Below, one piece after another: positions 1 to 4,836 of a stretch of DNA of 7,227 nucleotides. The notes beneath the pieces were generated by a model, which saw only the letters and a program-made list of their open reading frames with translations, was not told the origin of the DNA and did no database searches. The stretch is taken from NCBI GenBank assembly GCA_947385185.1, contig CANDJX010000080.1:1-7227 (forward strand), in the 5' to 3' direction. The translations under genes and the position numbers were made by a program. How positions within the stretch are numbered: position 1 is the stretch's first letter; each line of letters opens with the position of its first letter. Source of the DNA: an uncultured Clostridia bacterium (GTDB lineage Bacteria; Bacillota; Clostridia; Christensenellales; Pumilibacteraceae).

Positions 1-45
1 ACACTGACAAGCACACTCTTTCCCTACACGACGCTCTTCCGATCT
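1..45 (+). other. Illumina P5-side adapter left on the contig end (not genomic)
   Basis: Bases 13-45 match the whole 33-base Illumina read-1 primer site, starting ACACTCTTTCCC and ending CTCTTCCGATCT. Bases 1-4 (ACAC) fit the end of the P5 flow-cell primer, and bases 5-12 (TGACAAGC) fill the 8-base i5 index slot of a dual-indexed library. The order and spacing are exactly those of a short-insert read-through that was assembled untrimmed. Genomic sequence begins at base 46. The last six codons and the stop of the reading frame that crosses this junction are artefacts. Confidence 0.97.
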
Positions 46-335
46 GTCTTTTCGTACTTGCTCCTTTGTCTGTCTATGTCCGTCAACGCGCCGAAACGAC
101 TTACGCCCTTACCGACCTTGACCTCGTCCGAAACAGCCATATCGGGCACGCTCCGCACCGCGTTTACGACAGGATCGGTCTGCCTTTGCGCGTCTTTGTC
201 ACGCGGCTCCGCTCCGCCCGAACGCCGCGACTCGCCGAGCATGGTAAAAACGACGATAAGCGCGATGATCGCGATGAGAACGATTGCATAAACCGCTATC
301 GCATATCCCGATGTTATTATGTCGAGAAAAGTCAT
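46..335 (-). CDS. Small single-helix membrane protein, C-terminus cut by contig end
   Basis: I do not recognise a named family. The start ATG at 335-333 has a strong AAGGAG five bases upstream. The visible protein is 97 residues; the following six residues and the stop come from adapter, so the true end is missing. Residues 9-32 form one hydrophobic helix. The N-terminus is short and slightly acidic, while SRRSGG follows the helix, so the positive-inside rule predicts N outside and the tail in the cytoplasm. The tail has a polar, charged linker (about 35-78) and then a more ordered stretch, SRFGALTDIDRQRSKYEKT (79-97), which looks like the start of a helical domain or docking motif. The gene lies 15 bases after the GH3/AAA-like gene, which ends in tandem stops (TGA TAA), so it is very likely co-transcribed and may encode a partner subunit. 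It is probably not a complete small protein. Confidence 0.8.
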
Positions 336-340
336 ACCGT

Positions 341-346
341 CTCCTT
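341..346 (-). promoter_or_regulatory. Shine-Dalgarno site of the small membrane protein gene
   Basis: On the minus strand the 15-base gap reads TAAAAAGGAGACGGT before the ATG at 335. AAGGAG lies five bases from the start and fixes it. No terminator fits in this gap, so transcription continues from the upstream gene. Confidence 0.85.
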
Positions 347-350
347 TTTA

Positions 351-3300
351 TCAGACAAGATCGGGCAAGCCGAACCGCTTGAGCGCTTTTCGGCATTCGG
401 ATATATTATCCTCGCCGAGCGCCGATTCCGTTTCGCTCAGGAAACTGCCGTCCTCGGGTAAGTATTTGCCCGAAACGCGCAGCGCCATACCGTGAATAAG
501 TCTGTCCGCTATCATGGCGTCGAGCGCGTCCGTTTCATCGCCGCCGCATTCCGTGAATACGGCGATGTATCTTTCCATGCTGCGCCACAGCTTATTGTCG
601 ATACGGTACGCCGACCGCGACGATACGAAGCCGACAATCCTATCGAACTTCTTCCATTTGTTTTCGTCGAAATCCAACCGTCCGACGCACAGATCGCAAA
701 GCATAACGAACTGCTCGTAACCTATGCCGACGCTCATTCCCGACGCCGACGGACTCGTAAGCGTAACGTTTATATCGACGACCGCCGCCGCGTCCGCTAT
801 CCGTAACGACAGGTCGTCGGTACCGCCCGAAATGCCGCAGATAAAACGAAGATTGTCGGGCACGTCACGATATTTGCCGCCTATAAACACGGGAACGTTC
901 GGCGAGCGTTCGGCAAAACGACGCATAAACGGCGTGTAATAATCGTCGAGTCCGCCTGCGTCCGCGCCCGCAAGAGCAGAAAAACATACGTTATGCGGGT
1001 ATGCTTTCGCAGCCTCGATCGCGGCGATAACGCCGCTTGCGTCGCCGCCCGAAGCGAGATCGACGGTAAAATCGGCGCACCCGAAAAAATACCCCAGCGT
1101 TGTCAGAAAAGGTCTTACGACTTCCTCTTTCAGCCTGAAAATCACGAGCGACGACGAAGCCAACGCCGCCAATATGCGTCGCGAAGCCGCCTTATCCACG
1201 ACCACGCCGCGCTCCGTCATATACTCCGACAGCTTTTCGGAAAGCGAAGCGAAATTCAAAGACTTGTCCGCATAGACCCGGTATTCCTCCGTTTTTTCGA
1301 CCGCCGTTTCATCCTCCGCGACAGGCGCTTCGTCGCTGACAAACAGATCTCCGAGCGCGACTTCGCCGTCGAGCTCTGTCACGTTCCACGAATCCGACGC
1401 AGATGCGACGCGCTCCGCCCTTGCCACGCTTTTCTTTATCTTCATCCGCGTCGCGATCGCCGCGACGACGGACGCAACGAAAAGCAAGTTAAGCAATACG
1501 AGCACGACTATGTTTATCGCAAACATTGCGGACCCGGGATCGAACGGTTTGTCCGCCCATGCCTCGACTTCGGAAACGATTCCGAACGCAACGTATACGA
1601 GATCGCAGATAAAGGTGACCGCCGCCATTACGATCGCAAATATTCCCGCGGGCGTACGGGCGAGTTCTCTGGCTTTGTACGATAAACCGTACCCGCTCTT
1701 GCGCACGTCCGATTCGGGCTTTACGTACGACGAAACCGCAACGTTATCGTTTCCGAGCTTTTCTCCGCCTACGGAAATATTCGCGGTCATTCTGACGTCG
1801 TCCGCCGACGCGCCGACGTATACCGTATACTCGCCCTGTTCTACTTTCATTTCTTTCGTCCCGGGATCGTATACCGCCAGATCGTCGGGTGCAATCCTTA
1901 TAGTCACGACCGTTTTTTCGCCCGGACCGAGTCTTACTTTTGCAAAACCTTTCAGCGTTTTTACCGGACGCACGACGGACGATCGGGGTTTGCCTATGTA
2001 TACCTGAGCGACCTCGCACGCCGTCGAACCGCCCGTGTTTGCGAGGGTAAACGATATCTTGCCGTGCTCCGCTTTCAGTCCCGAATATTCGAACGACGAA
2101 TAAGTCAGACCGTGTCCGAACGGATATTTGGCTTTTTCGCCGGATACGTCCGAGTGTCTGTAACCGACGAACGAACCGACTTTGTTGAGTCCCGCGTCGC
2201 GATTGCGTTTCAGATAACCGAAATATTCGTCCGCGCCGTCGTAAGCCGAAAAAGCCAACCGCCCCGAAGGCGAAGTACGACCGGTGACGATATTGAGCAA
2301 GGCTTCGCCGCGCCGCGCGCCCGTACCGGAGATCATCAACACGCCGCGCACGTTTTTATCGAAACTCGTATCGGGAATCGACGCTCCGACGACGACCGCG
2401 ATCGTTTTTTTATTCGCCGCGGCAAGCTCGCTTACGAGCTTAAGCCTGTTCGCGGGCAGCGACGCGCCTTCGCCGTTCCGTTTTCCGCAATCGAGAAGAA
2501 CGATAACTCCGTCCGCGCCCGACGCGACCTCGAGCGCCGATTGCACCGACGTTTCGGTTTCCGAAGCGCTGTCGTACCCTTCGGCAAGGACGAACCGCAC
2601 TCCGTTATAATTTCCGTGCGATACCAATTCCCCGAGATCGGGTAAAAGCCCCGCCGGACCTATAATCGCGACCGAGCGCGCATTATACGGCAAAACGCCG
2701 TCGTTTTTGAGCATTACGACCGATTGTTCGGCGGCTTCGAGCGCAAGCGCGGACGCGTCGCGGTATTTCGTCCCGCCGTCCTTTTCCGCAGCCGCAAACG
2801 CAATATCGAGCGCTCTGTCAACGGCAAGATCGATTGCTTCGTCGCCGATCGCCGTACCCGCCGCGACCGCGGCGGCGATTTCTTCGCGGGACGAATAAAC
2901 GCCGTCCCTGCCTTCCGTAAGTTCGTGATACCGATCGAGTGCGGAAGAAAGAGCGGAAACGGACCCGCCGATCGCGATCGCTCCGTCGCGAACGCACCCG
3001 ACCGTATCGGACGGATTTACGACGCACACGGTTTTGCCGCCGCCGATCGCTTTTGTCAGGAAACGCGGAAGAATCGTACCGTTCACGTCCCTGTAGCCGC
3101 CCCCGAGCACGGGCGAAGAAGTCGCGACGTAGCCGAAGTCCGCGCTTTCGGACGCGATACGGAAAGGCTCGAGCGTATACTCGGCGAGCGCGCGATCGTC
3201 GGGAACTTTATCGAGGAAAACGGTGTCCGTTTCTTTTACCGAACAGTCGGACAGGCAACCGACGCCGCCCGCGGCGGAAATACCGCCGAGATACGCCGCC

Positions 3301-3650
3301 GCCGTTTTTCCGCACAGCTCGGGATCCTCGCTTACCGCCGATTGCGAAGCAAACGGTCCGACTCGAAGGTCGGGCGACGTAACGAATTTTCTGCCGTCCG
3401 AAATCGCGCGGGAAGTCGATTCCTCGGCTATTCTTCCGATAAGCTCGGTATTCCACGACCGGATGCTGTCCTCCGGCGCGGGCAGTTCCGCGCAGCCGGA
3501 CCGACGAAGATATTCCGAAACGTCGGCGCAGCCTACGCACGGAACGCCGAGCGAGGAGATCGCGGGATCGGTCAGTCTGTTCAGATCCGCCGCAAGAGCG
3601 AGTTTCTGCCCGATAGAAAGTTTTTCGATTATTTCAATATGTTTAAGCAT
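351..3650 (-). CDS. GH3-like / Fn3-like / two-helix membrane protein with a degenerate AAA+-like C-terminal domain
   Basis: A 1099-residue protein. The start at 3650 is chosen because GGAG lies six bases upstream and GH3 similarity begins there; the open frame upstream is a shadow of the LRR gene. Domains: GH3 barrel-like region about 1-290; GH3 C-terminal domain 300-523 (AAEQSVVMLKNDGVLP at 306-321, NPSGRL-like TSPSGRL at 459-465, PFGHGLTYSSFEY at 510-522); fibronectin-III-like domain about 529-628; helices 667-692 and 708-733; acidic linker about 750-795; AAA+-like region about 795-1060. SEDP (107-110) is kept, but the GRNFE arginine, the KH pair and the SDW tryptophan are not found; D215 in NPSD might still be the nucleophile. 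Walker A and B are unrecognisable. No signal peptide is seen, and basic residues flank the hairpin outside an acidic loop, so both ends should be cytoplasmic. A membrane-bound non-catalytic scaffold or sensor is likelier than a secreted glucosidase; this role is inferred. Confidence 0.9.
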   Translation of the reverse strand: MLKHIEIIEKLSIGQKLALAADLNRLTDPAISSLGVPCVGCADVSEYLRRSGCAELPAPEDSIRSWNTELIGRIAEESTSRAISDGRKFVTSPDLRVGPFASQSAVSEDPELCGKTAAAYLGGISAAGGVGCLSDCSVKETDTVFLDKVPDDRALAEYTLEPFRIASESADFGYVATSSPVLGGGYRDVNGTILPRFLTKAIGGGKTVCVVNPSDTVGCVRDGAIAIGGSVSALSSALDRYHELTEGRDGVYSSREEIAAAVAAGTAIGDEAIDLAVDRALDIAFAAAEKDGGTKYRDASALALEAAEQSVVMLKNDGVLPYNARSVAIIGPAGLLPDLGELVSHGNYNGVRFVLAEGYDSASETETSVQSALEVASGADGVIVLLDCGKRNGEGASLPANRLKLVSELAAANKKTIAVVVGASIPDTSFDKNVRGVLMISGTGARRGEALLNIVTGRTSPSGRLAFSAYDGADEYFGYLKRNRDAGLNKVGSFVGYRHSDVSGEKAKYPFGHGLTYSSFEYSGLKAEHGKISFTLANTGGSTACEVAQVYIGKPRSSVVRPVKTLKGFAKVRLGPGEKTVVTIRIAPDDLAVYDPGTKEMKVEQGEYTVYVGASADDVRMTANISVGGEKLGNDNVAVSSYVKPESDVRKSGYGLSYKARELARTPAGIFAIVMAAVTFICDLVYVAFGIVSEVEAWADKPFDPGSAMFAINIVVLVLLNLLFVASVVAAIATRMKIKKSVARAERVASASDSWNVTELDGEVALGDLFVSDEAPVAEDETAVEKTEEYRVYADKSLNFASLSEKLSEYMTERGVVVDKAASRRILAALASSSLVIFRLKEEVVRPFLTTLGYFFGCADFTVDLASGGDASGVIAAIEAAKAYPHNVCFSALAGADAGGLDDYYTPFMRRFAERSPNVPVFIGGKYRDVPDNLRFICGISGGTDDLSLRIADAAAVVDINVTLTSPSASGMSVGIGYEQFVMLCDLCVGRLDFDENKWKKFDRIVGFVSSRSAYRIDNKLWRSMERYIAVFTECGGDETDALDAMIADRLIHGMALRVSGKYLPEDGSFLSETESALGEDNISECRKALKRFGLPDLV

Positions 3651-4836
3651 GATCTTCTCCGTTACGATCTTCCGCCGCTTTTCCGCAACGGGTACATACT
3701 CCGTCTTTATAATCGTGTCCGAGCGCGGAAACGTATAAACTCGTTTCGTATCCGCAATCGTCGCAAATGATTTTGTCCCATCCGTTTTCCGTACAGGTAG
3801 GTTCGGTTTCCGTAATCCGTTCACCTTCCACCGGTTTGATTTCGGTAGTCACTTTCCCGCCGGCGAAAGTCCATTGGTCCGGCTCGTGCACGCAGCCGTC
3901 CGTATAAAAATATGCGGTATAATAATACCATCCGCCGAACGCGTTGCTTAATTCCGCCTCGCTTCCCATATAATACAACACGGCGCGGGCATACCGTTTC
4001 GTCACAAACGCGGATTCGGAAATCTGCGTCGCGGATTTCGGTACGATAAATCCGTCTGCCGTCATGTTCGGCATAATATACGGGCGGACCGTGTATTCGT
4101 TTACTTCGGACCCAAGGTATTCGAACGATTCCGGAAGTTCGATAATCCCGCGCGAAGTACCGGAATAAGACACGAGATACCACTTATCGTCGAAAAGCCT
4201 GAAAATAAATCCGTCTACGTCGACGCCGGGCGGCGCATCCTTTTCTTCGGTATATACCGCGACGGAAGACCAACCGAGCCCGTAGTTATCGTACAATCCC
4301 GCCCTTATGTCGAGGGAACTTCGGTTGTATACCTCGAACAAAGCGCCGCAACCGCCGAACGCGTTGTCCCCGAGCGAGGCGGCTGTAAAATGCGACGGCA
4401 AATCTACGCGTCTGAGACTGCAACATCCCGAAAACGCATAAGATCGTACGCCTGTGACGTTCGGTCCGAATCTCACCGATTCCACGGCGCTTTCCGAGTC
4501 GAAAACTCCGCCGCCGATAGAATAATCGAACTGTCTGAATCCGTAAGTAAACGAGCCGAACGCGAGCGACGTTTCGTCGCCCGTATACGCAATAAGCGAC
4601 CAATTATCCCCTACGCGAGCGAATTCGTAATTTCCTATCGTCACATATTCCACTATATCCCCGCCCGGCGCGCCGTCCGAAACGGTCAACGCGTAATGCG
4701 CGACGCCGCCGAAGTCTGTACTGCCCGCCGTTATGCGTCCGCGAAGCGATTCGCTTAAATTATATACCTCGTAAAGCGAAAAACATCTTGTAAACGCGCC
4801 GTCCGAAATCGAGATCACAGTGTCCGGCAAAACCAT
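3643..4836 (-). CDS. C-terminal part of the BspA-type LRR surface protein (displaced frame)
   Basis: This 397-residue stretch continues the LRR protein in the -1 frame. It opens MVLPDTVISISDGAF, which is exactly what should follow the upstream ending SDCVALKK in a BspA repeat. Further repeats are at about 130-162 (VRSYAFSGCCSLRRVDLP and LGDNAFGGCGAL) and about 271-300. Two related modules are inserted: LYEVYNLSESL...WSLIAYTG (about 21-85) and LFEVYNRSSLDI...WYLVSYSG...IELPESF (about 166-238). The end has paired cysteines (C348, C358, C361, C381, C384) in a GHDYKDGVCTRCGK context, common at the ends of clostridial secreted proteins. The ATG at 4836 has no Shine-Dalgarno site, so this is unlikely to be a separately started gene. 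Either the frame is restored during expression or assembly lost one base, or the gene is broken. It overlaps the GH3/AAA-like gene by 8 bases. Confidence 0.85.
   Translation of the reverse strand: MVLPDTVISISDGAFTRCFSLYEVYNLSESLRGRITAGSTDFGGVAHYALTVSDGAPGGDIVEYVTIGNYEFARVGDNWSLIAYTGDETSLAFGSFTYGFRQFDYSIGGGVFDSESAVESVRFGPNVTGVRSYAFSGCCSLRRVDLPSHFTAASLGDNAFGGCGALFEVYNRSSLDIRAGLYDNYGLGWSSVAVYTEEKDAPPGVDVDGFIFRLFDDKWYLVSYSGTSRGIIELPESFEYLGSEVNEYTVRPYIMPNMTADGFIVPKSATQISESAFVTKRYARAVLYYMGSEAELSNAFGGWYYYTAYFYTDGCVHEPDQWTFAGGKVTTEIKPVEGERITETEPTCTENGWDKIICDDCGYETSLYVSALGHDYKDGVCTRCGKAAEDRNGEDHA
3657..3660 (-). promoter_or_regulatory. Shine-Dalgarno site deciding the GH3/AAA-like start
   Basis: GGAGAAGATC directly precedes ATG (3650) on the minus strand, with GGAG six bases from the start. 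The site lies inside the last codons of the LRR gene, whose TAA stop (3645-3643) is inside the new gene. The 8-base overlap suggests translational coupling. Starts further upstream in the same frame lack this site. Confidence 0.85.

Noticed and set aside
24..45. Stop codon and last six residues of the small membrane protein frame
   Set aside because: They are encoded by adapter sequence, so the protein end is artificial.
336..350. Possible terminator between the GH3/AAA-like gene and the small gene
   Set aside because: The gap is 15 bases with a ribosome site and no inverted repeat.
993..1685. 230-codon plus-strand open frame
   Set aside because: It is antisense to the AAA-like and helix region and its composition (R, D and H rich) is that of a shadow frame.
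2724..3770. 348-codon open frame on the plus strand
   Set aside because: It runs antisense to the GH3-like coding region, is strongly arginine-rich with no domain pattern and has no matching start signal. It is a shadow of GC-rich coding sequence.
3651..3824. 58-codon upstream extension of the GH3/AAA-like gene
   Set aside because: It overlaps the real Cys-pair tail of the LRR protein, has no ribosome site at its ATG, and GH3-like sequence starts only at 3650.
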